Shown here: positions 8,276 through 19,669 of the stretch, in pieces
Position numbering within the stretch: the first letter of the stretch is position 1
How the letters are laid out: each line of letters starts with the position of its first letter
Source: Saprolegnia diclina VS20
Lineage: Eukaryota; Oomycota; Saprolegniomycetes; Saprolegniales; Saprolegniaceae
Assembly (NCBI RefSeq): GCF_000281045.1
Contig: NW_008246105.1
Location: 410,561-474,560 of the forward strand
Length of the DNA stretch: 64,000 nt
Direction: 5' to 3'
Notes under the pieces: generated by a model
The model's database searches: none
What the model saw: the letters and a program-made list of their open reading frames with translations, nothing else
Told to the model about the DNA's origin: nothing
Program-made: the position numbers and the translations under genes

Positions 8276-10291
8276 TTAGATCGGGCGAGGCATTTTGGTC
8301 GAGAATTGGATGACAAAAGTTGCCAAGATACGGACGTTTCGAACGACCAAGTCCATCAGGAGGGCGGTGAACTCGCCACGAGCGGCGGCAGGAAGGAGGA
8401 AGCCCGCCGCGCTGTACTCTGCTGGACGTCGTCCCAGAACGGTGGCGGCAGCGCCGTTTGCTCGCCCGTGATCGTGTGCTGGTAGTAATACTAGCCCCTT
8501 CCATCAGCAAGTGTTTCAAGTGGGTCGTCGCACCTCGTCCGTGTAGTAGTTCATCTTGCGCTCCCACTTGGCGGCCTCGAGGCGCCCGAGGGCGACTTGT
8601 GCGAGTTGGTTTTGCACCGCGAGCGCTTCGTCCTTCGCTTGCTTTTGCGACGTCTTGTCGCGCGTTAGTATCACACTGCGCACGTAGTCGCGCCACGCGA
8701 CAAAGAGCACGCGGTGGCCGTGGCCCATCCTACATGCACAATCTGTCTGAAAAAAGAAGGACATTTTGTCGGTTGTACCAGCGCCGGAGCACGTATTTCA
8801 TTTGAAAAAACTCGGTCGTGACCTACCCCTAATGGTAGCACCACGGGTTGGCAGCGCAGAAGAGTACCTTGTTGCGGACGCGGGTCGTTTTTTCGCGGAC
8901 ATAAGTGTGCTACCCAAGGTAAGAGTCCGATGTAATGTGAAGTAAATTACGCGCAGCTCTTCGTGGAAGAGCGCGATGACGTCTTCGAGGTACGGCTTGT
9001 CCTTGGGCGGTCGGGCAGCCATGATGGCCTACGACACCGATAGGTTTGATGCGACGCTGAAACTACGTACGTTGACTTTGTCGGTGGCGTCTTGGATCCA
9101 GTCGACACAGGGTTCGAGGCCGGGGATCTCGCCCAGCGCATCAAAGACACTTTTTGTCTCGCCTTGTTCACTCTCGCTGTCACTCTCGTCCTCTGACGTT
9201 GCGTCGTCGTCGTCGTCATCACTGTCATCACTGTCATCACTGTCATCACTGTCATCACTGTCATCGTCGTCATCGTCGTCCTCGTCCTCGTCTTCGCCAC
9301 TGACGTCATCGCTGTCGTCACCACGCGAGCCGTCCTGCTCATCGCCGTCCTCGTCGACGTGGGCGGACGGGTCCTCTAACTGCCGCAGCTTCTACAAGAC
9401 ACTCTGAATGCGCACGTAGTCGAAAGCCAACCGCTTGGAGCTTGCGCGCCGTTGGGTCCTCTTGGTGGAGTTCTTTTCGAGCTTTCTCAAGGCGGCCTTC
9501 GAGCTCCTTTTGACGGTCCTTGAGCTTGGCGAGCTGGTCGCGCTTCAGCGTGCGCTTGGTTGCATCGGCCAGCGTCGCGAGGTCTGCCTCCCACTTGGCA
9601 ATCGACTTGCGAAGCGTCGCGTGGTGTTTTTGAGTTTTCTGCGTAGGACAATAGTGTACTCTATGGGCTATATAACACGCAATCGCGATATACCTTGGTG
9701 ACCGTTTGGAGTTTGGCGGCGGTCTTCTTGCGCGCCTGGACGCGGTTCTTCTCGGCTTTGACATTGGCTTTGGCATCTGCGATCGCGCGCGCCAGGTTCG
9801 CCATCCACTGCTTTCCCTGCTCTTCGGCCGTCTTTTCGAAAAATACAATGCCTATCCCACCTGTCATCCCATCTTTTATAGACAATAATGTACCTTCTTC
9901 TGAGTTGATAAAGGCGACGCATTTGCGCTTCATGGCGTTGCTGAGGCGCTCGCGCCGAGAATTGAGGTACGTGTCGCCCTGCATTTCCTTGTACTCCTCG
10001 GTCGTCACCATCTTGACGCGCACGAGGCACGCGTTGCGCTCGCACGCGTACCCGAGCGAGAGCAGAGCGCACGGCGTGCGGACACCCGTCGCCGCGTCGG
10101 CGCACATGCATTTGCGGAAGCGCGCCTTGCGACAAGTTGGCTTCGGATTCTGTGTTGCTCTTATGTACCGTCTCGTTAACGAGGCCCGCGGTGCTGTACT
10201 CGTCGTCGTAGTAGGTGAGCGCGTCGATGATGTCATCGAGGCTGCGCTCGAAGAAAGCTTTGGGCACCTCGGGGTGGTGCTGCGCGTCCAT
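8276..10291 (-). CDS. Orphan acidic/coiled-coil protein with a Cys-rich N-terminal module
   Basis: A multi-exon gene from ATG 10291 (MDAQHHPEVPKAFFERSLDD) to TAA 8276-8278. In order: an acidic helix (DIIDALTYYDDEY); a Cys-rich segment after a 43-nt intron (KCMCADAATG, CALLSLGYACERNAC) leading to a basic stretch with a later RKCVAFIN; a coiled coil rich in Lys/Glu/Ala (ANVKAEKNRVQARKK; KLKDRQKELEGRLEK); a very acidic Ser/Asp run encoded by a 9-bp repeat at 9221-9265; DALGEIPGLEPCVDWIQDA; KPYLEDVIALFHEELR; another coiled coil (TSQKQAKDEALAVQNQLA); and an Ala/Leu-rich end. Introns are about 40-60 nt. The Cys cluster could bind zinc but matches no family I know. Several exon edges are approximate. 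Confidence 0.6.
9221..9265. repeat. 9-bp coding microsatellite, five copies
   Basis: Five perfect copies of actgtcatc. On the coding (minus) strand they encode an Asp-Asp-Ser repeat, flanked by further Asp/Glu codons, in the acidic run of the orphan gene. Confidence 0.9.
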
Positions 10292-10345
10292 GAGGGGGCG
10301 AAGAGCCGGTAAAATGTCCTAGCAGTCGTGTGCCTCACAGCCTAA

Positions 10346-11670
10346 TCAATCCCAGCTGCGTACGCTCGCAAAGGCCGGTAGGACGACGGCAAAGAACTCG
10401 AGCTTCGTGCCTTGAAACGTCCTATGGACACCTGGCTCGATGTACGCAGCAAAGTCGGTCCACTGGTTCTGCTCTTTGTGTGCCTCGACGTAGCTCAAGG
10501 CGGCCGCGAGTTGCTCGACGATCTGTCGGCGCTCCATGCGAAGCCACGCCAGGTACTGCTTGAGGACAAACGCAACAACGGCAGATGGCCCTTCGTATAT
10601 GACGTCGAGCGGCGGCGACACCATCGGGTTGTGCTCCATGTGAATCTCCTGAAGCGAGCTCAGATGCCGGAATGAAAACGGCAGCTCCCGGATGTGATTC
10701 CAGTCGAGGCGTAAACAGCGCAGCTTTGGGAGGAGCCCAAAGGCGTCGGGTAGTAACGTGATGGCGTTGTTCGCTGCCGAGAGCGAAGTAAGAGACGGCA
10801 GGCCGCAGATCGTCGCGGGAAGCCCCTTGAGGTGGTTACTACTCGCGAGTTGAATGCCTAGCAATAGGAGTTGTGGAGATGTACAAGTTGATCGAGAGCG
10901 TCGTCAGGTTGTTGAACTCAGGCAGCGCCAGATCCCAGTGTACAAAGGCGTTGCAGCTAAGGTTCACGACGGTGCTCCGGAGTTGGCCAAACGTCACCGG
11001 CGTCGATGTCAGCTGGTTCTTCTCGGCCCACACCTTTTGCAGCCGGACGAGGCGGCCCTAGTCACAAGCTTACATCGATCCCTCGCTATGATACGTACAA
11101 AGTTGGCCGGGAGCTCTTGGAGCTGGTTGTTGCTCAGGTTGAGTGACGTGAGGCGGTCGAGGTCGCACTAGATAAAGCTCAGCGCCATCGACGCACCACA
11201 GCCTTGTACAATCGAATCTGGGAGACGCCGGAGCTGGTTCTTGGTCACGTCAATGTCGGTGAGGTGCACCAGAAGCCCAATCTAGTTCGCTTTGTGAGCA
11301 AAGCTACAAGCAAAACACGTGCATTTTCGGGCAGCGACTCGAGGGCGTTGGCAATGAGCGAGAGACATTCGAGGAGCGGCAGGGACGTGGCAAGCTCCAG
11401 CGGCAACTCGGTGAGCGCGTAGCCCGTGATGCGCACGGCGACGAGCTCGTGGAAGCCGAAGACGCGGTCCCAGCGGAAAAAGTCAATGTCGCCTCTCCAC
11501 GATATATTGAGCTCATTGTGGAGCAAACACGCCGAGGCGAACGGACTCCAGAGCTTGTCTTTGGTGACTTCAAGCGCGTCCGCTGCGATCTGGGCCTCCT
11601 TGGCCTTTTGTCGGCCGCGCTCGAGGACCTTGGCGTCGATCCACGCCTGCCGCTCCTCCCGCGACTGCAT
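10346..11670 (-). CDS. Leucine-rich repeat protein (ras-suppressor/SHOC2-like LRRs)
   Basis: A multi-exon LRR gene. The N-terminal exon is helical (MQSREERQAWIDAKVLERG...), then LRRs of the short SHOC2-like type: LAVRITGYALTELPLELA, LECLSLIANALESLPENA, LTSLSAANNAITLLP, LRCLRLDWNHIRELP and LQEIHMEHNPM. A C-terminal helical tail (VLKQYLAWLRMERRQIVEQL) ends at 10346. Short introns interrupt the LRRs around 11300, 11180, 11060 and 10860. ATG 11670 was chosen as the start. An alternative is ATG 11759 (MEPSCL) spliced over about 35 nt to the codons just upstream of 11670. A scaffold or signalling role is typical for such LRR proteins; no enzyme domain is present. Confidence 0.7.
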
Positions 11671-12624
11671 CGATTTGCGACAGTTACGCCCCTTTGTGCA
11701 GGACAACTACAAGCTGCGCGAGGCCGGCTTCTTTACTCGACCAGGCAGCTCGGTTCCATGGCGTCTCCTGTGCCAGCTGCCCTCGACGTTGGACCAACAA
11801 CACTGACTACCAAGGCTACTCGTCTGCTCACTGGCAGTCGACGCAGCTCTTGAGACTTGAGGCTGGCAGTCGACGCAGCTCTTGAGACTTGAGGCTTTGA
11901 GGTGTTGGTGCAGTTGCTATACTGATGTAGGCATCGCAAGTGGGAGAAGTACATCGATCGGACACCGATCTACCCGACTTGCCGCAAGCCAGCCACGTTA
12001 TTCGTTATCGCTACGCACGGCAAGCTCTTACTCACGCCAGCTTGATGACGCCGGACGCACGCTTCCGTCAAGGAAGTACAATGATGGTGCAGGGCGACGA
12101 CGTACATGGAACCCAATTTGACCCAACTCGAATGTTTCGCCCAGTTATTACCAGTTGAGCAAAGAAGGTCGCCGGCCTTTACGACGGCGACAAACTTAAA
12201 AGCTTGATTCTCAATCTCAAAGTGAAAGTTCGAGAAAGGTATCTCCAAAAGTGTCACGGGTGTCTGGCCTCGGATGGTTTCAAGTCCCTTGCATCCGGCT
12301 CGAAATACCCGCGAACCCGAGTCAAGGGCTATTTCTGCGCGCGAAAAGACTGCCGGCCGTTGCGCAACCGCCGCCCGCTCTGCTGCCTCTACCCCCCTCC
12401 TGGGTTCGCGAGCCTGCGTCAACGAGCTCATATATCCACCTTGTACAGCCACAGGCAGCCGTTTGCCAAGGCGATTCGGAAGATCGAGGTCTCGCCGCTT
12501 GTTGCTTTGCACGAGGAAACCCCCGGAGAAGTGTGGCATTTATGCAGCCTAAACTCGGATTCGACCTCAACTTGGCTACTTTTAGCTTTTTAACGCCGAC
12601 TTTGCCATTGCCCAATTTGCAGGA
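11671..12624. other. Divergent intergenic region between LRR gene and ABC transporter
   Basis: No gene is supported. It holds the 32-bp tandem duplication at 11831-11894 and presumably the promoters of both flanking genes. A 189-codon minus-strand open frame lies at 11970-12539 but shows no domain or codon support. Confidence 0.5.
11831..11894. repeat. 32-bp perfect tandem duplication
   Basis: The 32-base unit beginning ctggcagtcgacgcagctct occurs twice without mismatch (11831-11862 and 11863-11894). It is non-coding and upstream of the LRR gene. Confidence 0.9.
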
Positions 12625-15600
12625 ATGGACTCTGAAAACGCGGCCAACGGGCCAGACGACAAGGCCGTGCCCGTCGCGGAGCCCGAGGTCGAGGTGCGCC
12701 CGCCGCTCTGCGTGCGCCAAGCGTCGTTCATGGTGCCCGAGGCGCTGCCGCCGGACGCGGAGATCCCGAGCGTCTACTCGGAGATGCACTTCAAGGGCAT
12801 GCAAGACCCGTACTCGACGTCGCCCAACGTCTTTATGAGCACGCTCAACGCTGCGAGTATCGACACGATGCTCAGCGGCGGCCTCAAGAAATTCTTTGAA
12901 AAATACAACAAGCTCGCCGAGACGACCAACCTGCAGCTACAGACGCCCGAGATCCGCTTCCACAACATCTCGTTCTCGGCGCAAACGAGTGCCAACTCGC
13001 TTGCGTCCGGCACGGTCGGCAGCTACCTCCGAGAGCTCTTCCTTCCGTGCTGCTGCAAGCCGCCGAGCGTCGAGAAGTCTGTGCTGCACCCAATGTCCGG
13101 TATCATTCCGCCCGGCAGCATGACCTTGGTACGACATCTTGGTACGCACATCATTTCTGATGGAATCGATAGCTTTTGGCGAGTCCGGGCTCGGGCAAGA
13201 CGACCTTTCTCAAGGCGCTTGCCAACAAACTCCCAACGAAGCGAACCAAGATCGACGGCAGCGTCACGTACAGCGGCCTGACGGCGGACCAGCTCGACCT
13301 GCGCAAACTTGTGGGGCTCGTTGACCAGCGGGACAACCACTGTGCGACCATGACCGTGCGCGAGACGCTCAAGTTTGCGGACCAGTGCCTCAACGGCCAC
13401 CCGAAGAAGAAGCGATCCGGGGCGTCTTCGCCGAGCAAAGCCGAGGACAAGATGGCCGACGTTGCCAACCTACGGACGGAGCTCTACCTCTACATCCTCG
13501 GTCTTTCCAACTGCGCCGATACAGTCGTCGGCGACGCGCTTCTGCGTGGCGTGAGCGGCGGCGAGCGCAAGCGTGTGACCGTGGGCGAGATGCTCGTCGG
13601 CGGCCAAAGCATTTTCCTCTGCGACGAGATCAGCACGGGCCTCGACTCAGCAGCCACCTTTGACATTGTCAACGCACTCCGCACTTGGACGAAAACGCTC
13701 GGCGGTAGCTGCATCGTGGCTCTCTTGCAGCCGCCCCCTGAGGTCGTCGAGCTCTTCGATGACATTTTGCTGCTCGCAGATGGGCATCTGGTACGTACCA
13801 GATAACATTCGAGTCCAATCTCGATTGAACGCGACGGGTAGGTGTACCACGGACCCCGCACGTCGACGCTGCCGTACTTTCAGACGCTTGGGTTTGTGTG
13901 CCCGACGCGGACCGACCCGTCCGACTTTTTGCTCGAGGTCGTTGCTGGCAGCGGTGCCAAGTACTTCAATCTCGGTGCGTCTCAACGCTCCATCTGGAAA
14001 TCTTATATCAAAGCATAGACCACCCGACGCCGGCGCCCACCTCGTCCGAGGCCTTTGGCAAGGCGTTTGTCGCGTCCGCTCTGCACGCAGCGGTGCGCCT
14101 GCGCCTCAAGAACGGCGAGCTGCTCCACGATGTGACCAGCGTCAAGCGACTCGCGTTTCTCGCGCGCAAGACCAAGATGTTTAGCCTGGCGTTCTGGGAG
14201 AGCACCAAGCTCCTCACGGCGCGCCAAATCATTTTCTGGACGCGTGACAAGGAGCTTCTTTGGGGTAAGCTGATCGAAGCGTGCGCCGAGGGTCTGCTTC
14301 TCGGCATCATCTACCTCGACGTCGACGCCTCGCTCTACATGCGGATGCTCTTCTTTACGATTGCGATCTTTCAGGTGCGTCCGACTCAAATTCAACGCAC
14401 CCCTGATCGCTGATCGTAGCGCCACGCGTGGCAGCGCATCACGATTTCGTTTGGCGTGCGCAGCGTCTTCTACAAGCAGCGGTCGCGCAACTTCTTCCGG
14501 ACAGCGTCGTACGCAATCGCCGAGGCCGTCGTCCAGATCCCCATCAACCTCGTCGTCGCGGTCGTCCTCGGCACCATCTTTTACTTTATGAGCGGCCTCG
14601 CGACCGAGACGACCGTCTTCTTCACGTACCTCGCGATCCTCGTCGTCTTCCAGCACGCAATTGCAGCGTACTTTACGCTCCTGAGCTCGGTCGCGCCGAC
14701 GATCAACGCGGCGCAGTCGCTCGCGGCGTGCTCGATCGTCTTCTTCCTCCTCTTCTCGGGCAACATCATCCTCTCGGACCTTATTCCGTCGTATTGGCGC
14801 TGGATGTACTGGTACAACCCGCTCGCGTGGGCGCTCCGCGCCATCATGCTCAACGAATTCAACAGCTCGCGCTACACGCCGGCGGCCCGGGCCACGAGGC
14901 TCGATGCCTTCCAGATCCGCGAAGGCGACGAGTACATTGGGTACGGGCTCTTGGTGCTCCTCGGCTACTATCTCCTCTTTACGACTCTGAACGCGCTCGC
15001 ATTGCACTACATTCGGTACGACACCCAAGTGCGCCCGGCGACGCCGCCACCGCCCGTCACGGACGCGACGGTTGTGACCATCGACGCACCACCGACGCAG
15101 CTCCCGTTCTACCCCGCGCGCATCGCGGTTCGCGATCTCGACTACTACGTGACGCTGCCAACGGGCGAAGAGCGGCAGCTGCTGCACCACGTGACCGCGG
15201 CGTTTGAGCCGGGCACGATGACCGCGCTCATGGGTTCGTCTGGCGCGGGCAAGACGACTTTCATGGACGTACTTGCGGGTCGCAAGACGGGCGGACGCAT
15301 CGTCGGCGACGTCTTCATCAACGGTGAGCCCAAGAACCCCGCGACCTTTAGCTGCATCGCCAGCTACTGCGAGCAGATGGACATCCACTCGGAGAAGTCA
15401 ACGATCCGCGAGGCGCTCGAGTTTTCAGCGTTTCTGCGGCTGCCGCAGACGTTTGAAAACGACGCCAAGCTCAGCTTGGTGCGCGAGACCTTGACGCTCC
15501 TCGAGCTCGACAAGATCGCCCACGAACGCGTCCTGAACCTCAGCGTCGAGCAGAAGAAGCGCGTCACGATCGGTGTCGAAGTCGTCGCCAACCCGAGCAT

Positions 15601-16909
15601 TCTCTTTTTGGACGAGCCGACATCGGGGTTGGACGCCCGCTCGGCGCAGATCGTCATGCGCGGAGTCCAGTCGATCGCACGCACGGGGCGCACGGTCGTG
15701 TGTACGATCCACCAGCCCAGCATCCAAATCTTTGAGCTCTTTGACGCGCTTCTCCTGCTGCAAAAAGGCGGTCATGTCGCGTTCTGCGGCGAGCTCGGCG
15801 CCGACTCGCAAAAGCTGCTCGAGTACTTTCACTCGATCCCGGGGACCGAGAAGATCCAGCCGCTCTACAACCCCGCGACGTACATGCTCGAGGTGATTGG
15901 CGCCGGCATTGGCCGCAAGGACATCAAGAATTACGCCGACGTCTATGCGAGCAGCGACCTCTGCGCATCGAACCGCAGCAAAGTGGAGCGGTTCCTGGCC
16001 GTGTCGCCGGACCTCGTGACGTTTTCATCACTGCCGTTCCAGCCGATCGCGACGAGCCTCGCGAACCAGACGCGCTGGCTCACGCACCGGACCGTGCACA
16101 TGTATTGGCGGTCGCCCGCCTACAACTTTGTGCGGCTCGTGTCATATCCCGTCTTTGCCGTCATCTTTGGCAGCACGTTCTACCAGCTGCCATTCGGCAC
16201 TGTGGCGCGCGTCAACTCGCATGTCGGCCTCATCTACAACAGCATGGACTTCATCGGCGTCATCAACATGATGACGGTGCTCGACATGGCGACGGCCGAG
16301 CGCGCAGTCTACTACCGCGAACGCATGTCCAACTACTACAGCCCGCTGCCGTACTCGGCGTCCTTGCTGCTGGCGGAGATGCCGTACCTGCTCACGGTCA
16401 TCATCAGCTTTGTCGCGATCGAGTACTGGATGGTCGGCTGGTTCAACGACGCGGCCACCTTCTTCTTCTTCTGGTTCATCTACTTCGTGTACACCTCCCT
16501 GTGCACATTCATGGGCATGTGGATGGCCGTGCTCATGCCCAACATCAAGGTCGCCAACGTCGCTGTTGGCGCCATCTCATGCGTCTTCAACCTCTTTGGC
16601 GGCTTCCTCCTCCCGTTCGCCCGCATGAAGTGGGGCTACAAGTGGCTCACGTGGATCATTCCGTCGAGCTACTCGCTCAACGTGCTCATCGGGCTCGTCA
16701 TTGGGCACTGCGACGATGGCGTCGGACCCGGCTGCAACCCGATCCTGATCGACGGCCAGCCGACGACGGTCAAGTCGTATGTCGTGACCAGATTTGGGTT
16801 TGATCCGGCCGAGATTTACTCGAGCAGCGGCGCGCTCCTCATCGAGTGGGCGCTGCTCCAAGTGTTCATCTACCTCACGCTGCGTTTCGTGTGCCACCTC
16901 AAGCGCTAA
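12625..16909 (+). CDS. Full-length PDR-type ABCG transporter
   Basis: Five exons with introns at 13129-13172, 13791-13841, 13975-14018 and 14375-14419 give 1366 residues, the usual size for full-length pleiotropic drug resistance transporters with (NBD-TMD)x2 layout. NBD1 has Walker A ASPGSGKTT, signature VSGGERKRVT and Walker B IFLCDEISTGLD. NBD2 has GSSGAGKTT, a degenerate signature LSVEQKKRVTIG and ILFLDEPTSGLD. Each NBD is followed by a block of about six membrane helices (for example IPINLVVAVVLGTIFYFM; YLLTVIISFVAIEYWMV). Such plasma-membrane pumps export lipids or xenobiotics using ATP; the substrate here cannot be read. The start at 12625 gives an acidic N-terminus. Exon 2 joins to read SMTLLLASPGSGK. 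Confidence 0.93.
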
Positions 16910-17165
16910 CATCCGTGCCGTGCACTGAGCTAACTGCATTCAACGTCGACGATAAGAGACTGGTGGTAAACTTGATAAATTGATACATTGAACGAAATAC
17001 CATAGTTTACAACGACGTCGGTCGCACTTGTCGGCAACGCCTATCGTATGGTGACACAGCGCGACCGTTGGCACAAACGGACACGACACCAGCCAATCAA
17101 ATGCGTCGATTCGGTATCTTTTGATCCTCAAAGCTTCGACAACAGTCGAGTTGGACTCACTGACA

Positions 17166-18032
17166 ATGGGCGCGTCCAGCTCCATGAAGAAGGCCGTGAC
17201 GCTCTCGGCAAAGATCGTCGACGTCGAGATCGACGCGTTCGGCGGCTTTATGTACGGGCTCGCAGACCAGCACGAAGTGCAGCACTACCTCCCGCCGCAG
17301 TTTCCCATCATCCCGCGGCTGACGCAACCCAACATTGAGATTTGCCGGCGCACGTGGGACCTCATCCAGACTGCTGGCACGGACAAGATGAAGCAGTACG
17401 GGAAGCCCGGCATCATCCTCTTCTACGACGAGTTCTTTCACCGCATCTTCGAGCGCGACGCGACGATCCGCGAGGTCTTTCCCAAGGTCCAGCAGCGCGC
17501 CGAAGTGTTGATCAAGGCGATCAGCTTCATCCTTGCGACCCGCGCTGGTACACATCTCTGCGACTTGCTTGTGGCATGACGCGTTCTCAGGGACGCCCGC
17601 CAGTGTCGAGGAAACCGTGACGACGTGTCGCTTCCTCGGACACAAGCACCGCTCGTTTGCCAAGGTAGTTGCTCCTCCTCGTCGCGCCGATAAGATCTGA
17701 CAAGGTCAAGTAGGTCCGGCCGCACCATTTTGCGCAATATACCAACACGTGTATTGAAGTGCTCATGTACTGGCTCGGCGAGGCCGCGTCGCATGACGTG
17801 GGCATGGCGTGGAGCCACACTGTCGGGTTGGTGTTGCTGTCTGCGTACCGGGTGTCACTGCTCGCGCCGCCGTAGGTTTGTGCTGCGGCATATCTTAGAG
17901 GCCTTTCTCTTCCAGCGCACGGACCCGTACGAGTCGTACCAGGTGACAACGATCGCAGCCGTGCGCGAGATCACAGAGTCGTCCGTGGGCTCTGCCTCGC
18001 GCACGGAGAAGGCGAGCCGTCTGAACAAGTAG
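17166..18032 (+). CDS. Neuroglobin-like globin with N-myristoylation motif
   Basis: Spliced from about four exons, with introns of 43, 46 and 31 nt near 17537-17580, 17665-17710 and 17850-17880. The N-terminus MGASSSMKK fits an N-myristoylation site, which favours ATG 17166 over the upstream in-frame ATG at 17121. A globin domain follows: A helix IEICRRTWDLI, B/C FYDEFFHRIFE, E-helix region KVQQRAEVLIKA with Gln at the likely E7 position, F-helix FLGHKHRSF with the proximal His, and G/H helices FAQYTNTCIEVLMYWL and AWSHTVGLVLL. A polar C-terminal tail of about 45 residues ends at TAG 18032. Oxygen, NO or redox chemistry through haem is expected; membrane tethering is inferred from the motif only. 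Confidence 0.75.
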
Positions 18033-18322
18033 AGTCGCTTGCGTGCTGCCACGTACGGCTCTGAACGTGTGTTTCGATTGGCCAAAATGCATTTTCATCT
18101 GGCCCAATCCGCAGCGTGGGCGATGGGTGGTTGGGGATGTTTAGGGTTTTCATACAAATTCCAAGTACAAATCGGTGGGGACCTGAACCGCGCGCTGTGA
18201 TTGGACAAAAATCATGGCGAGCGCCGCCCGAAGCGCCATACAAATTCCAAGGCATTCGCGGATTTCGGCGAAGGAACCCCCAAGCCTACCCCACCCTCAC
18301 GCTACCCTAACGCAACTTCAAG
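18033..18322. promoter_or_regulatory. Upstream region of telobox-Myb gene with a telobox-like site
   Basis: A TTTAGGGTTTT at 18140-18150 (AAAACCCTAAA on the other strand) matches the plant-type telobox and the TTTAGGG telomere repeat. A CCCTAA lies at about 18304-18309. The 15-mer catacaaattccaag occurs at 18151 and again near 18237. The region lies directly before a gene whose product carries telomere-binding Myb motifs. The regulatory role is inferred. Confidence 0.4.
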
Positions 18323-19614
18323 ATGATGGACGAGGGTACCCTCGCTGATGCGATCTTGGCGGCTCATGGCATGTGGTGCTAGTGGTTAGCGCGGACCAGA
18401 TCTACCAGGTCCAGCTCGCCCACCAGCAGCAGCTCCACGCGCAGCTGCAGCAGGTCAGCGCCAACGTCGCCCAGCAGCTCGCGGCCGCGTCGACCGCCAG
18501 CTTTCCCTTTCCTCGCAACTCGCCCGACTTCGCGTGCGAGAACGTCGGCGACCGCATCAAGGGCAAGCGCCGCAAGTACTGCCCGCACGAGGTCACGGCG
18601 CTCGTGCTCGGCGTCCAGCGCTACGCCGACGACAGCTGCCCGTGGAGCAGCATCCTCCGCGACCCGCACCTTGGCCCGCTCTTCCACGGCCGGTCGGGCG
18701 TGGATCTCAAGGACAAGTGGCGCACGCTCATCAAGACCCGACCCGACCTCGCAAGCTATACGGAGAACCGGAAGAACCACCGCAAGTACCGCCCGTTCAC
18801 GGCCATGGAAGAGCGCGCGCTCATCGAGGGCGTGAAAAAGTACAACGGCCAGCGCAACGTGTGGAGCCTCATCCTAGTCGACAAGGACCTCGGCGTGCAG
18901 TTCAACGACCGCTCCAACGTGCAGCTCAAGGACAAGTACCGGACCCTGCGGCGGTCCGGGCTCGTCAACACAGTCTCGGTCTCGACGCCAAGCAACCGCA
19001 AGGCCAACCGCCCCGGCAAGCTCGGGCTCATGCGCGGTCCGCTCTCGCCCAAGAGCCGGCAGACACTCAACGCGGCGGCAGCACAGCTCGCGAGCAGCTC
19101 ACTCTTGCAGCAGCAGCAGTCGATGTTTACCGACCCGAATCTCTTCATGTCGACGCAGCTCAACCTTGGTCAGCTCGGACAGCTCACGATCGCGCAAGCC
19201 CAAGCCCAAGTGCAAGCGCAGCTGCAGGCCACCGTGCAGGCCACCGTGCAGTCCCAGTCGCAAGCCGCCCAGGCCGCCCAAGCCAAAACGTTCTCGCAGA
19301 TGCTGGCGGCCGCCAACTCGAGCTACAACAATGCGCTGCCTGCGTTCATGATGTCGGGCTCGGCCTCGCCACAGAACGCCCTCTCATTTTACAACTCGGC
19401 GACCGGATCGCCGCAGCCCGCAGGCGAGACCACCAAGCGCAACGGCAAGGGCGTGCGCAGCGGCAAGGCCCCCAAGGCTCTGCTCGCGTCGACAACGCCA
19501 AAGGTCAAGAACGTCCTCGACAAGATGGACGCGCCGCTGTCACCGCCGCTGCTCGACAACATGATCCCGATGCCTGCCTCGGTGCAAAACAGCGGCCGGC
19601 CGACCGGATTCTGA
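18323..19614 (+). CDS. Double telobox-Myb (TRF/TRB-like) DNA-binding protein
   Basis: A short first exon (MMDEG at 18323) joins over a 47-nt intron to a Gln/Ala-rich N-terminus (HQQQLHAQLQQVSANVAQQL). Two Myb/SANT domains follow. The first has CPWSSILRD and VDLKDKWRTLI, the second NVWSLILVD and VQLKDKYRTLR. The VDLKDKWR motif is the telobox signature of telomere-repeat-binding Myb proteins. The rest is a low-complexity Gln/Ala/Ser region (QAQAQVQAQLQATVQ) and a basic linker before TGA 19614. No TRF-homology dimerisation domain is visible, so it is closer to TRB/TRF-like proteins than to TRF1/2. Binding to telomeres or to TTTAGGG promoter sites is inferred from the motif. Confidence 0.75.
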
Positions 19615-19669
19615 GATTTTGATTTGACGTTGAGTAGGACATGTAGGTAGTTTTATGAATATGGCGTGA

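Noticed and set aside
11970-12539. 189-codon minus-strand open frame between the LRR and ABC genes
   Set aside because: No recognisable domain and mixed codon preference; treated as intergenic.
14003-15388. 461-codon minus-strand open frame rich in Arg, Glu and Asp
   Set aside because: Antisense to the ABC transporter exons 4 and 5; it also crosses a confirmed intron.
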